NCBI RefSeq assembly: GCF_024347595.1
Contig: NZ_AP025506.1
Span: forward strand, 1,922,001-1,986,000
Length of the DNA stretch: 64,000 nucleotides
Source: Vibrio pomeroyi
Lineage (GTDB): Bacteria; Pseudomonadota; Gammaproteobacteria; Enterobacterales; Vibrionaceae
Direction of reading: 5' to 3'
A program made the translations under genes and the position numbers. Shown in pieces: positions 7,806 through 16,462 of this stretch. Each line of letters starts with the position of its first letter. Within the stretch, counting starts at the first letter, position 1. The notes beneath the pieces were generated by a model, which was not told the DNA's origin, made no database searches, and saw nothing but the letters and a program-made list of their open reading frames with translations.

Positions 7806-9602
7806 ATGAACAATTCAGAAGACACTATTAGCCGTTCTTGGTTAATAACTCAAGTAAAAAAACACAAGTCCAAATTACTGTTTGCTAACATTATTGCCAT
7901 ACTTGCAACTCTCATCAGTGTCCCTATCCCGTTGCTCATGCCATTAATGGTTGATGAAGTATTACTTGATAAGCCGGCTTCTGGCTTAGATATGATGAAT
8001 CACCTACTTCCAACATCGCTGCAGACACCCACTGGCTATATTGCACTGACTTTGCTGTTAGTCATTATCATGCGTACCGTTAGCCAAGCGTTGAACATTC
8101 TGCAAGGGCGTCAATTTACACTCGTCTCCAAAACAATCACCTATCAAATGCGTAGCAAGATGATAGATAAGCTTGGTCGCATTAGTATTAGACAATACGA
8201 GACCAAAGGCAGCGGCGGTATTAATGCTCACCTAATAACAGACATAGAGACAATCGATAAGTTCATTGGCTCAACGCTCTCTAAGTTCCTGATCAGCTTC
8301 TTAACGGTGTTCGGCACTGCGATTGTGTTGTTATGGTTAGAGTGGCGTTTAGGGCTGTTCATTCTACTGGTCAATCCTGTTGTTATTTATTTCTCTCGTA
8401 AACTAGGTAGCAAGGTTAAGCACCTTAAAAAGTACGAGAACCAATCTTTCGAACGTTTTCAAAATCGCTTGGTTGAAACCTTAGATGGTATTTATCAGCT
8501 ACGTGCAGCCAACAAAGAACGTATCTTCCTAGATGAATTGAAGGTTCAAGCGAACCAAGTAAGAATCGATGCCGATAAATACGCATGGCAATCTGAAGCG
8601 GCTGGACGTGTTTCGTTTCTGCTATTTCTGTTGGGCTTTGAACTTTTCCGCGCTGTCGCGATGTTAATGGTGCTATTCAGTGACTTAACCATCGGTCAGA
8701 TCTTTGCGGTATTCGGTTACTTATGGTTTATGTTGGGCCCGGTTCAAGAGCTGCTAGGGATTCAATTCTCTTGGTACAGCGCGAAGGCGGCACTACAACG
8801 AATCAATGATCTTCTTAAGTTAGAAGAAGAGCATCGTCCTGTGAGTAAGGTGAACCCTTTCAATGAAAACCAAGAAGTGACGGTAGACATAGAAAACGTT
8901 ACATTCTCTTACACATTAGAAAACACTGTTTTAAATAGCCTATCGCTGCACATCCCTGCTGGTAAAAAGGTCGCTTTAGTGGGCGCGAGTGGTGGCGGTA
9001 AATCGACATTAATCCAATTGCTGATTGGGGTTTATCAAGCCGATTCAGGTTGTATACGCTATAACGGCGAAAAAACTGATGACATCAGCTTTGATATTAT
9101 CCGTAATGAAATTGCCGTTGTTTTACAACAACCTATACTCTTTAACGACACATTGAGGCATAATCTGACCCTTGGCGTTGAATACGATGAAATGTCGCTA
9201 TGGCGTGCGCTTGAAGTCTCTCAAATGCAAGATGTTATCAAGCAACTGAGTAATGGCTTGGATACGCAAATTGGTAGGAATGGTGTTCGACTGTCTGGCG
9301 GTCAACGACAACGTCTAGCAATAGCCCGCATGGTGCTGAGCAATCCTAAGTTTGTTATTCTTGACGAAGCGACCTCCGCACTAGATACAGCCACAGAGTC
9401 AGCACTGCATAAAGCTCTGAGCGAGTTTTTGAAAGATCGCACAACTTTGATAGTGGCTCATCGATTATCAGCGGTGAAACAAGCCGATCTAATCTATGTT
9501 TTAGAAGATGGGCAAGTCACACAGACGGGAACACATGGTGAATTGGTTGAACAACAAGGACTTTATCAAACACTCTACGGCAGTGTGCAATCGCACGCCT
9601 GA
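7806..9602 (+). CDS. ABC exporter, fused membrane and ATPase domains
   Basis: A 598-residue half-transporter of the type I ABC exporter (ABCB/MsbA-like) class, expected to work as a dimer in the inner membrane. Transmembrane segments fall within residues 23-330 (for example LLFANIIAILATLISVPIP and FLISFLTVFGTAIVLLW). The nucleotide-binding domain has Walker A GASGGGKST near 393, signature LSGGQ at about 496, Walker B FVILDEATSALD near 516 and an H-loop VAHR. There is no C39 peptidase domain, so substrate is open; lipid or drug are both possible. It sits between msrC and letA, an insertion relative to the enterobacterial order, and only 66 nt separate it from letA. Cotranscription with the lipid-transport pair is plausible. 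No strong ribosome site is near the ATG; AGGA lies 16 nt upstream. Confidence 0.85.
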   Translation: MNNSEDTISRSWLITQVKKHKSKLLFANIIAILATLISVPIPLLMPLMVDEVLLDKPASGLDMMNHLLPTSLQTPTGYIALTLLLVIIMRTVSQALNILQGRQFTLVSKTITYQMRSKMIDKLGRISIRQYETKGSGGINAHLITDIETIDKFIGSTLSKFLISFLTVFGTAIVLLWLEWRLGLFILLVNPVVIYFSRKLGSKVKHLKKYENQSFERFQNRLVETLDGIYQLRAANKERIFLDELKVQANQVRIDADKYAWQSEAAGRVSFLLFLLGFELFRAVAMLMVLFSDLTIGQIFAVFGYLWFMLGPVQELLGIQFSWYSAKAALQRINDLLKLEEEHRPVSKVNPFNENQEVTVDIENVTFSYTLENTVLNSLSLHIPAGKKVALVGASGGGKSTLIQLLIGVYQADSGCIRYNGEKTDDISFDIIRNEIAVVLQQPILFNDTLRHNLTLGVEYDEMSLWRALEVSQMQDVIKQLSNGLDTQIGRNGVRLSGGQRQRLAIARMVLSNPKFVILDEATSALDTATESALHKALSEFLKDRTTLIVAHRLSAVKQADLIYVLEDGQVTQTGTHGELVEQQGLYQTLYGSVQSHA

Positions 9603-9622
9603 TGTTTGTGGTTCTGAGTCTT

Positions 9623-9647
9623 TTAGTCGGGCATCGAGCCTGACTAA
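9623..9647 (+). other. Hairpin between ABC exporter and letA
   Basis: TTAGTCGGGC (9623-9632) pairs with GCCTGACTAA (9638-9647), with one G-U pair and a 5-nt loop. It lacks a proper T run on the plus strand, so it may be a weak terminator, an attenuator or an mRNA-stabilising element upstream of letA. Confidence 0.45.
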
Positions 9648-9668
9648 CGTTTCAACTTGGGAGGTCGC

Positions 9669-10940
9669 GTGACCTCCCCATCCGTTACCAACCCTTTATC
9701 AACTAAGCATCAATGCGATAGCAGCTCAGTGCGCCTTTGTCAGGGCTGCGAACTCCCCGTCGATAAAATGGACATCCCTTTAGGGAAATCCGCTTATTGC
9801 CCAAGATGTGGCACTCAGCTTTATAGAGGCGGTACCCCTAGCCTGTCTGGTAACCTAGCAATCGCCGTCACTTGTTTGTTGCTCTTTATCCCTTCTCACT
9901 TTTTCGATTTCATTAGCATCCGCCTAATTGGGGTGATGATACCTGCAACCCTGCCATCTGGTGTGTTTACCTTAATGGGTGAAGGCTTCCCGCTACTTGG
10001 CTTGTTAATCTTATTCTGTAGTTCCATCGCCCCCTTGCTGGTCTGTACTTCTGTACTTATTAGCCATCTGTCACTTCGCTTCGGACTCTTTACGCCGTTT
10101 CGCTATTCATTAGCTATTATCCAAACCCTAAAACACTGGATGATGCTGGATGTATTCTTAGTGAGTGTTGCGATCTCGTGCTTTAAGCTACAAGACTATT
10201 CAGACATCTTTGTTGGTCCAGGTTTGATTGGACTCATTCTTTTGCAACTATTTAGCGTGCTATTAGTTAGCCGCATTAGTGTAAGGCGATACTGGGAAGC
10301 GTGGGCTAAAGAATCTGATTACGTGTTTGCCGAAACCAAGAACGTTCATTGTCATAACTGTCACCTATCTCAACCAGAAGGCGATAGTTGCGTTCGTTGT
10401 CATCACGACCTCTATCATCGCAAACCTTACTCGATTCAAAAGACATGGGCATTGTTGTTTGCCGCGTCAGTAGCCATTGTGCCAGCCAACGTTATCCCTA
10501 TTTCTATTCTTATTACTAACGGGCAAAGGCTCGAAGATACGATTATCTCCGGTGTTGCGTCTCTGATTAACAGCGATATGTATGGTATTGCGATAATCAT
10601 CTTCGTGGCGAGTATTGTCGTCCCAGTAGCCAAAATCCTTGGGCTGGCTTACATCTTGATTTGTATTCAGATGAAGCGAGCGCTCTACCACAGACAACGA
10701 ATGACCGTCTATTTCATCGTGAAATGGGTAGGAAAATGGTCTGTGATGGATCTGTTCGTTATTTCGATCATGATGACATTGGTCGACCGTGGACAAATTT
10801 TAAACTTCACACCAGGTTATGGTGCAGTCGCTTTTGGCGTTGTTGTTGTTCTGACGATGCTCGCAGCGGAAAGCTTAGATCCTAGGCTAATTTGGGATAA
10901 CTATACCTCTAAAGATGAGTCAGTGAATGAACAACAATAA
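9669..10940 (+). CDS. letA: LetA (PqiA/YebS family) membrane protein of lipid transport
   Basis: A 423-residue inner-membrane protein that partners the MCE tunnel protein LetB. It has two zinc-ribbon-like cytoplasmic modules, LCQGC...CPRC near the N terminus and CHNC...CVRC in the middle, each followed by a four-helix PqiA-type membrane domain. The family is thought to load or energise lipid movement between the membranes. I start at the GTG at 9669 because GGGAGG lies at 9659-9664, 4 nt upstream. A TTG start at 9657 would overlap that ribosome site. The gene overlaps letB by 14 nt, so translation is coupled. I call letA rather than pqiA because the downstream partner has seven MCE domains and rsmF follows, as in E. 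coli yebS-yebT-yebU. Confidence 0.9.
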   Translation: MTSPSVTNPLSTKHQCDSSSVRLCQGCELPVDKMDIPLGKSAYCPRCGTQLYRGGTPSLSGNLAIAVTCLLLFIPSHFFDFISIRLIGVMIPATLPSGVFTLMGEGFPLLGLLILFCSSIAPLLVCTSVLISHLSLRFGLFTPFRYSLAIIQTLKHWMMLDVFLVSVAISCFKLQDYSDIFVGPGLIGLILLQLFSVLLVSRISVRRYWEAWAKESDYVFAETKNVHCHNCHLSQPEGDSCVRCHHDLYHRKPYSIQKTWALLFAASVAIVPANVIPISILITNGQRLEDTIISGVASLINSDMYGIAIIIFVASIVVPVAKILGLAYILICIQMKRALYHRQRMTVYFIVKWVGKWSVMDLFVISIMMTLVDRGQILNFTPGYGAVAFGVVVVLTMLAAESLDPRLIWDNYTSKDESVNEQQ

Positions 10941-13584
10941 CCAATCACAAACGTCATATTCACCAGAAGTTAGGAAAAACAAAGGCATCTCACCTTTGTG
11001 GATTCTGCCAATACTTACCGTCGCTCTCGCCGGTTGGCTGGTAATGAAGTCGGTTCACGATGCTGGGCAACGTGTGCAGATCTACTTCTCGGATGCGGCA
11101 GGGTTAATCGCAGGACGCACCACCATTCGCTACCAAGGCTTAGAGGTAGGTATGGTTCGTGACATTACACTGTCCAAAGACCTGTCCAATATTTACGTTG
11201 ATGCTGATATCTACCCTGAAGCTAAAAAGCTGCTTTCGAAAGGTACACGCTTCTGGTTGGTTAAACCGACAGCAAGCTTATCGGGTATCTCTGGTTTAGA
11301 TGCGCTTGTTTCAGGTAACTACATTGCTATTCATCCAAGTGAAACGAAACAAGAACCAGAAACGGTTTTCCAAGCCTTGGAATCATCCCCTTCTGACTTA
11401 CTCGCTTCTGAAGGTTTGAATATCTCACTGACGACCAAAGACCTAGGTGGCGTATCGGTTGGCTCTCAAATCGTTTATCGCAAAATCCCAATTGGTGAAG
11501 TCTATAACTACCAGCTTAACGAAAACGGTAAGTCAGTGACGATCCAAGCAGCAATTAAAGACGAATACAGCCACATTATCACCGACCAAAGCCGTTTCTG
11601 GAATGTGAGTGGTTTAGGCGCAAGTATCGGGTTCTCAGGTGTTGATGTCCGTTTAGAAAGTCTCAGTGCCCTATTAGGTGGTTCTATCGCTGTAGACTCG
11701 CCAGGAGATGGTCAGCCGGTAGAAATGAATACCAAGTTCAAGCTCTACCCTGATTTAAAAACCGCAGGTCGTGGTATTTCAATTAAGATTGCGGTTCCTG
11801 ATGATAATAAGATCAGCGCGACGGGTGCTCCAATCATGTACCGCGGAATCGAAATCGGTCAAATTACCGATTTATCGTTAAGCGAAGGTCGTGAGCACGT
11901 GGTTGCTTCAGCGGCAATTCAACCTGCATTCAGTGACTTCTTAAACAGTGGCAGTAAGTTCGTTCTTGAAGAAGCCGAACTATCACTAACTGGTATGAAG
12001 AACATCGCCAACTTAGTAACAGGTAACTTCTTAACTTTAGTACCCGGTGAAGGTGAAAAAGCACGTCGATTTACTGCGATTCGTCAAACCGAATACAGCC
12101 AAGAACAAGAGAAATCCGTCGCGATTCGTCTAACTTCAAACAATTCATTCGGTTTAGATGTCGGTACCCAACTGCTTTACAAAGGTATTGCGGTCGGCTC
12201 AATTATCAAAGTGGGCTTGGTTGATGGTGTAGGTACAGGTAGCGACAAACACGAAGTCTTCATGGATGCGTTGATCGACAACGAATACGCGCACCTTATC
12301 AAAAGTAACAACCGATTCTTCGTTACTGGCAGCGCGACAGCTGAGTTGACAGAATCAGGCCTGAGTGTGACCGTTCCGCCTGCTAAACAGCTTCTAACAG
12401 GCTCAATCAGCTTTGTAAGTGAAGGCAAAGATCAAGCTCGCGGCAACTATCAACTGTTCCAAAGTAAATCACTGGCAGAGATAGCAAAGTTCAACCAATC
12501 GGGTTCTAAAACGTTATCGTTGTTTGCAAGTGAATTACCTTCGATCTCTAAAGGCAGTCCACTACTCTACCGTAACCTTCAAGTGGGTAGTATTTCAGAT
12601 TTCCAACTGGCTGATGGTGGCGTGAGAATTAAAGTCACGATTGAAAACCGCTACACACACTTAATAAATAAACACACGGTTTTCTGGAACCGTTCAGGTG
12701 TTGAAGTGGATGCGTCGCTATCGGGGATCAGTATCAAAGCGGCACCAGTTAAAACACTGATTCAAGGTGGTATTGCGTTTGATTCGCTGCCGGGTATCGA
12801 CAACAAACTGGGCGATGTGTGGAAGCTTTATAACGATTCAAAATCAGCTCGTAAATTCGGTCGTGCGATTACTATTACCTCTTCTGGCGACCAAGAAGTC
12901 AGCAAGGGCATGCCGATCAAATACCAAGGTGTGACAGTGGGTGAAGTCACTTTGGTTATTCCGATCTTTAACAAGGGTGGTATCGAAATCACGGCTCGTA
13001 TCCTGCCGGAATATGTTGAGAAAATTGCCGTCGCGGATAGCCACTTCTGGGTAGCCGAACCAGAAATTGGTTTGAACGGAATTAAGAATGTGTCGTCTCT
13101 GATTTCTAAGCACATCAAAGTTGAACCGGGGAACGGAAGTAAAACCACGGCATTCAAGTTGAGCAGTGGCCCAGTACAACCTGAAGGCAAAATATTCACC
13201 CTACAAAGTGAAAGTCGCGGTTCAGTGTCTGAAGGCACACCGATTCTGTTCCGAGAGTTAGAGATTGGTTCTGTGATTGATGTACAGCTTGGCGAATTTG
13301 CAGACCGAATTATATCTACTATTCAGATAAAGCTAGAGTTCGCTTACCTGATTCGCTCGAACAGCGTGTTCTGGAATGTGTCTGGTGTTGATGTGTCTAT
13401 CGGCTTGTCTGGCGCTAACATTAAAGCAGGTACTGTCGATAGCCTAATTCGTGGTGGCATCACCTTCTCAACGCCACCAACCGATGAATTACAACCGTTG
13501 GCAGAAGAAGATCAGTCTTTCTACTTATATCCTAAAGCCGAAGACGAGTGGAAATCGTGGAGAACCGCAATCCCTCGCCCATAG
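10927..13584 (+). CDS. letB: LetB (YebT), seven-MCE-domain envelope-spanning tunnel
   Basis: An 885-residue protein, matching the length of E. coli LetB (about 877). One N-terminal membrane anchor (about residues 23-41, PLWILPILTVALAGWLV) is followed by seven MCE domains. Each is recognisable from a GxxxxYrGxxVG core: IRYQGLEVG, IVYRKIPIG, IMYRGIEIG, LLYKGIAVG, LLYRNLQVG, IKYQGVTVG and ILFRELEIG. The family forms a hexameric stack of rings across the periplasm with a hydrophobic channel for lipids. PqiB has only three MCE domains, so this is the LetB type. The start overlaps the 3' end of letA by 14 nt. Confidence 0.95.
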   Translation: MNNNNQSQTSYSPEVRKNKGISPLWILPILTVALAGWLVMKSVHDAGQRVQIYFSDAAGLIAGRTTIRYQGLEVGMVRDITLSKDLSNIYVDADIYPEAKKLLSKGTRFWLVKPTASLSGISGLDALVSGNYIAIHPSETKQEPETVFQALESSPSDLLASEGLNISLTTKDLGGVSVGSQIVYRKIPIGEVYNYQLNENGKSVTIQAAIKDEYSHIITDQSRFWNVSGLGASIGFSGVDVRLESLSALLGGSIAVDSPGDGQPVEMNTKFKLYPDLKTAGRGISIKIAVPDDNKISATGAPIMYRGIEIGQITDLSLSEGREHVVASAAIQPAFSDFLNSGSKFVLEEAELSLTGMKNIANLVTGNFLTLVPGEGEKARRFTAIRQTEYSQEQEKSVAIRLTSNNSFGLDVGTQLLYKGIAVGSIIKVGLVDGVGTGSDKHEVFMDALIDNEYAHLIKSNNRFFVTGSATAELTESGLSVTVPPAKQLLTGSISFVSEGKDQARGNYQLFQSKSLAEIAKFNQSGSKTLSLFASELPSISKGSPLLYRNLQVGSISDFQLADGGVRIKVTIENRYTHLINKHTVFWNRSGVEVDASLSGISIKAAPVKTLIQGGIAFDSLPGIDNKLGDVWKLYNDSKSARKFGRAITITSSGDQEVSKGMPIKYQGVTVGEVTLVIPIFNKGGIEITARILPEYVEKIAVADSHFWVAEPEIGLNGIKNVSSLISKHIKVEPGNGSKTTAFKLSSGPVQPEGKIFTLQSESRGSVSEGTPILFRELEIGSVIDVQLGEFADRIISTIQIKLEFAYLIRSNSVFWNVSGVDVSIGLSGANIKAGTVDSLIRGGITFSTPPTDELQPLAEEDQSFYLYPKAEDEWKSWRTAIPRP

Positions 13585-13636
13585 ACGTGGCTCGATAGCT
13601 CAAGTTCTCCGAGCGAATAGCCGACAATTCACATCT

Positions 13637-13662
13637 AAATGCAGCCATTGGGCTGCATTTTT
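13637..13662 (+). terminator. Rho-independent terminator of letAB
   Basis: AAATGCAGCC (13637-13646) and GGCTGCATTT (13651-13660) form a perfect 10-bp stem with an ATTG loop. The 3' arm runs into a short T tract. It lies 53 nt after the letB stop, so rsmF is transcribed separately. Confidence 0.85.
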
Positions 13663-13744
13663 ATTGTTTCAAGCAAATATGGTTTAGGACAATCTCATTT
13701 TGCTTTAAACTGCGCGCATTAATGCTATAAATCGAGATACCCTT

Positions 13745-15166
13745 TTGCACGCTAACGTATATATCCCAGAAGAATTCCTAACTCACATTGAAGGCATCAT
13801 GCCGAGCCATCTAGACATGGCTTCGTTTGTCGCTTCTTGTCAAAAGCCACTTCGTAAAAGCATTCGAGTGAACACACTCAAGATCAGTGTTGAAGACTTC
13901 CTCGTGCGTGCAAAAGATAAAGGCTGGGAATTAGAGCCAGTGCCTTGGTGTGAAACGGGTTTTTGGATCACGACCGATGAAACTGAAGCGCCACTAGGTA
14001 ACACTGCAGAGCACATGTCTGGCCTATTCTACATCCAAGAAGCCAGTTCAATGATGCCACCTTCTGCACTATTCCAAGGCGAAGAAAATTACCAAGCAGT
14101 GCTAGATACGGCTGCGGCTCCGGGTTCTAAAACCACACAGATTGCAGCACTCATGAATAACCGTGGCGTGCTGGTTGCAAATGAATACGCAGCGAGCCGA
14201 GTAAAAGTACTTCACGCCAACATCGAACGTTGTGGTGTGCGTAATGCTGCGCTGAGCAACTTTGACGGCCGTGTATTTGGTGGCTGGCTACCAGAACAAT
14301 TCGATGCTGTGTTGTTAGACGCACCCTGCTCTGGCGAAGGCACAATTCGTAAAGACGCCGACGCAATGAAGAACTGGACATATCAATCTGTAGTCGACAT
14401 CGCAGACACGCAGAAAGACCTTATCGAAAGTGCATTCCACGCCCTTAAGCCAAATGGTGTTCTGGTTTACTCAACGTGTACGTTAAGCACGGAAGAGAAC
14501 CAACAAGTGTGTCATCACCTAAAAGAAACCTTTGGTGATGCGGTTGAATTCGAATCTCTAGAATCACTGTTTGAAGACGCAAAAGCGACAACAACAGAAG
14601 AAGGCTTTCTACACATCTTCCCTCAGGTTTATGACTCTGAAGGCTTCTTCGTTGCACGTATTCGCAAGCTAGCATCGGTGACTCCGCCAGAAGTGAAAAA
14701 GCGCTTAGGTAAATTCCCATTCGAGAAAGCTTCAAAGAAAGCGCAACAAGAAGTGGCTGAACAGCTTTCAAGTGCGTTAGATATCGAATTACCAAGTGAT
14801 ACTCAGGTATGGATACGTGACAAAGATGTATGGCTATTCCCTGAAGCATTAGAGCCGATGATTGGTGAGTTCCGTTTCTCTCGTATGGGCATCAAGATCG
14901 CAGAAACCCATAAAAAGGGCTACCGCTGGCAACACCAAGTGGCGACTACCCTCGCGACAGGCAATGAAGCCAACATTGTTGAACTGACTATCGAAGATGC
15001 TCGCGAATGGTTCATGGGACGAGATGTTCGCCCTGAAGGTCTATCAGGTAAAGGCGAAGTACTGGTTAAATACAACGGTGCGATCATTGGCCTTGGTAAA
15101 TGGGTTGGCAACCGAGTTAAGAACGGTTTACCACGTGAGCTAGTGCGCGATAAGAACCTGTTCTAG
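13745..15166 (+). CDS. rsmF: 16S rRNA m5C1407 methyltransferase RsmF
   Basis: A 473-residue NOL1/NOP2/Sun-family methyltransferase that makes 5-methylcytosine in 16S rRNA using S-adenosylmethionine. The SAM-binding motif AAAPGSKTTQ is at about 123-132. The two catalytic cysteines are Cys195 in DAPCSGEG and Cys245 in YSTCTLS. A C-terminal PUA-like region is present, in line with E. coli RsmF (YebU). The start codon is TTG at 13745 (protein begins HANVYIPEEF after Met). No in-frame ATG or GTG lies upstream without a stop, and the ribosome site is weak (GAGA). The position directly after letB matches the E. coli order. Confidence 0.94.
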   Translation: MHANVYIPEEFLTHIEGIMPSHLDMASFVASCQKPLRKSIRVNTLKISVEDFLVRAKDKGWELEPVPWCETGFWITTDETEAPLGNTAEHMSGLFYIQEASSMMPPSALFQGEENYQAVLDTAAAPGSKTTQIAALMNNRGVLVANEYAASRVKVLHANIERCGVRNAALSNFDGRVFGGWLPEQFDAVLLDAPCSGEGTIRKDADAMKNWTYQSVVDIADTQKDLIESAFHALKPNGVLVYSTCTLSTEENQQVCHHLKETFGDAVEFESLESLFEDAKATTTEEGFLHIFPQVYDSEGFFVARIRKLASVTPPEVKKRLGKFPFEKASKKAQQEVAEQLSSALDIELPSDTQVWIRDKDVWLFPEALEPMIGEFRFSRMGIKIAETHKKGYRWQHQVATTLATGNEANIVELTIEDAREWFMGRDVRPEGLSGKGEVLVKYNGAIIGLGKWVGNRVKNGLPRELVRDKNLF

Positions 15167-15199
15167 CTTCTTAGCTTCTTAGCTTCTTAGCTTCTTAGC
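15164..15199. repeat. Short tandem repeat, about 4.5 copies of 8 bp
   Basis: The unit TTAGCTTC is repeated head to tail, starting inside the TAG stop codon of rsmF. It is outside coding sequence except for that stop codon. Confidence 0.85.
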
Positions 15200-15240
15200 A
15201 CATGCTCTATCCCTGAACAGAGCTATACAGATGAATAAAC

Positions 15241-15276
15241 AAAAAGCCCAAACAACGCATGTTGTTTGGGCTTTTT
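15241..15276. terminator. Strong bidirectional-type terminator after rsmF
   Basis: A 16-bp perfect stem (15241-15256 with 15261-15276) and a GCAT loop, flanked by an A run on one side and a T run on the other. It ends rsmF on the plus strand and could also stop minus-strand transcription coming from 16365. Confidence 0.9.
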
Positions 15277-15478
15277 CTATTCAATCTGTTTTGTGGGGAG
15301 ACTAACTCAGTCAACGCAAATAAAAAGGTCGTTGAATCAACGCTTAATTACAAAAACATCAATTCAAGTCACTATTTGTGTTATCAAAAATCGCATATCG
15401 GAAAAATTAAACTAGACTTCAGTCTATTAGATAAACAATTAAAACGATTAGCGTAGGCTCTTCGGAGCCCTTTCCCCT
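15277..15478 (+). other. Noncoding gap; possible small RNA body
   Basis: Between two terminators on the plus strand lies about 200 bp without a convincing gene. A 65-codon frame begins inside the upstream terminator and has no ribosome site. The stretch ends in a GGCTC-TTCG-GAGCC tetraloop hairpin (15456-15469), followed at once by the terminator at 15479-15510. That terminator has no upstream gene unless something is transcribed from here. I do not recognise a known Vibrio sRNA. A palindrome TAGACT-TC-AGTCTA (15413-15426) is also present. Confidence 0.35.
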
Positions 15479-15510
15479 AAGCCCAAACAGGAAGGTTTGG
15501 GCTTCTTTTT
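15479..15510 (+). terminator. Rho-independent terminator (plus strand)
   Basis: AAGCCCAAAC (15479-15488) pairs with GTTTGGGCTT (15495-15504), followed by CTTTTT. On the minus strand no T run follows, so it is oriented for plus-strand transcription. The arm sequence AAGCCCAAAC is shared with the rsmF terminator 230 bp upstream. Confidence 0.75.
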
Positions 15511-15525
15511 GACCAACAGACTCGC

Positions 15526-16365
15526 TTATTTCGTTAAGCGAATGCCTTCTTTGTCGATCGAGATTTTGCCAGACTTGTACAAACCACCAATGGTCTTTTT
15601 GAACGTACCTTTACTGGTTCTAAATGCAGAGAAAATAGCATCCGGTGAAGACTTGTCATTCAGCGGCAAGAAGCCACCTTTCTTTTCAAGCAAGTCTAGA
15701 ATCTTAGTGCTTAGATCATCCATCTTAGCGACGCCAATCTTCTGAAGAGACAAGTCAATCTTACCGTCTTCTTCACGAACATTTTTAATGTAGCCTTTCA
15801 ATGCCTTACCGATGAACAGCTTACCGATGATGTCGGATGGGAAAATCATGCCCCAGTGCTCGCCATTCACGATTGCTTTGTAACCCAATTGGCTACGTTC
15901 AGCGATGATAAGATCCACTTGCTCGTTTTGCTTATAAGTCGCTGGCGTATTGTCTAACCACTTGTTGAACTTTGTTGTACCTACAATGCGGCTAGATGCT
16001 TTATCAATATATACATATACTAAGATTGACTGACCTTCGTTTAAACGGCCACGTTGCTCGCTGAAAGGAACCAGTAGGTCTTTACCTTTCACACCCCAAC
16101 TCATGAATGCGCCAGTGCTGTTTACACCTTCAACGGTCATCAAACCAAACTGCCCTACTTGAGCAATCGGTTTTTCAGTCGTTGCAGCGATCTGGTTGTC
16201 AGAATCAATGTATAAGAAAACATCTAGCTTTTGACCAATTTCAACACCTTCAGGAGTAAATCGTTTCGGCAGCAACACGGTTCCATAGTCGCTAGCGTCA
16301 AGGAATACACCGAAGTCTGCTTGTTTTACTACTTCTAAGTTGTTTATTTGACCAATATTAATCAT
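15526..16365 (-). CDS. S1-domain RNA-binding protein, CvfB/YitL-like
   Basis: A 279-residue protein of the CvfB (YitL) type. Tandem S1/OB-like domains fill about residues 1-210 (FGVFLDASDYGTVLLP; STGAFMSWGVKGKDLLVP; then YKAIVNGEHWGMIFPSD with KIDLSLQ). A C-terminal winged helix (about 220-279) with ILDLLEKKGGFLPL and KTIGGLYKSGKI follows. CvfB proteins bind RNA and influence virulence gene expression in Gram-positives; the role in vibrios is not established to my knowledge. I start at the ATG at 16365 (MINIGQINNLEV), the usual family start. An upstream extension of 23 codons looks noncoding. It is divergent from the membrane protein gene at 16463. Confidence 0.85.
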   Translation of the reverse strand: MINIGQINNLEVVKQADFGVFLDASDYGTVLLPKRFTPEGVEIGQKLDVFLYIDSDNQIAATTEKPIAQVGQFGLMTVEGVNSTGAFMSWGVKGKDLLVPFSEQRGRLNEGQSILVYVYIDKASSRIVGTTKFNKWLDNTPATYKQNEQVDLIIAERSQLGYKAIVNGEHWGMIFPSDIIGKLFIGKALKGYIKNVREEDGKIDLSLQKIGVAKMDDLSTKILDLLEKKGGFLPLNDKSSPDAIFSAFRTSKGTFKKTIGGLYKSGKISIDKEGIRLTK

Positions 16366-16462
16366 CAAGATTGTCTCTACTTTAAATTTGGCGGAGATTA
16401 TACGTGATCTCTGATATGCTTTCGCTAGTTTCATTCATATTTTTACATTCTAGGAGCCATCG

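Noticed and set aside
15259..15456. 65-codon plus-strand frame after rsmF
   Set aside because: It starts inside the rsmF terminator hairpin and has no ribosome site; the stretch is better treated as noncoding or a possible small RNA.
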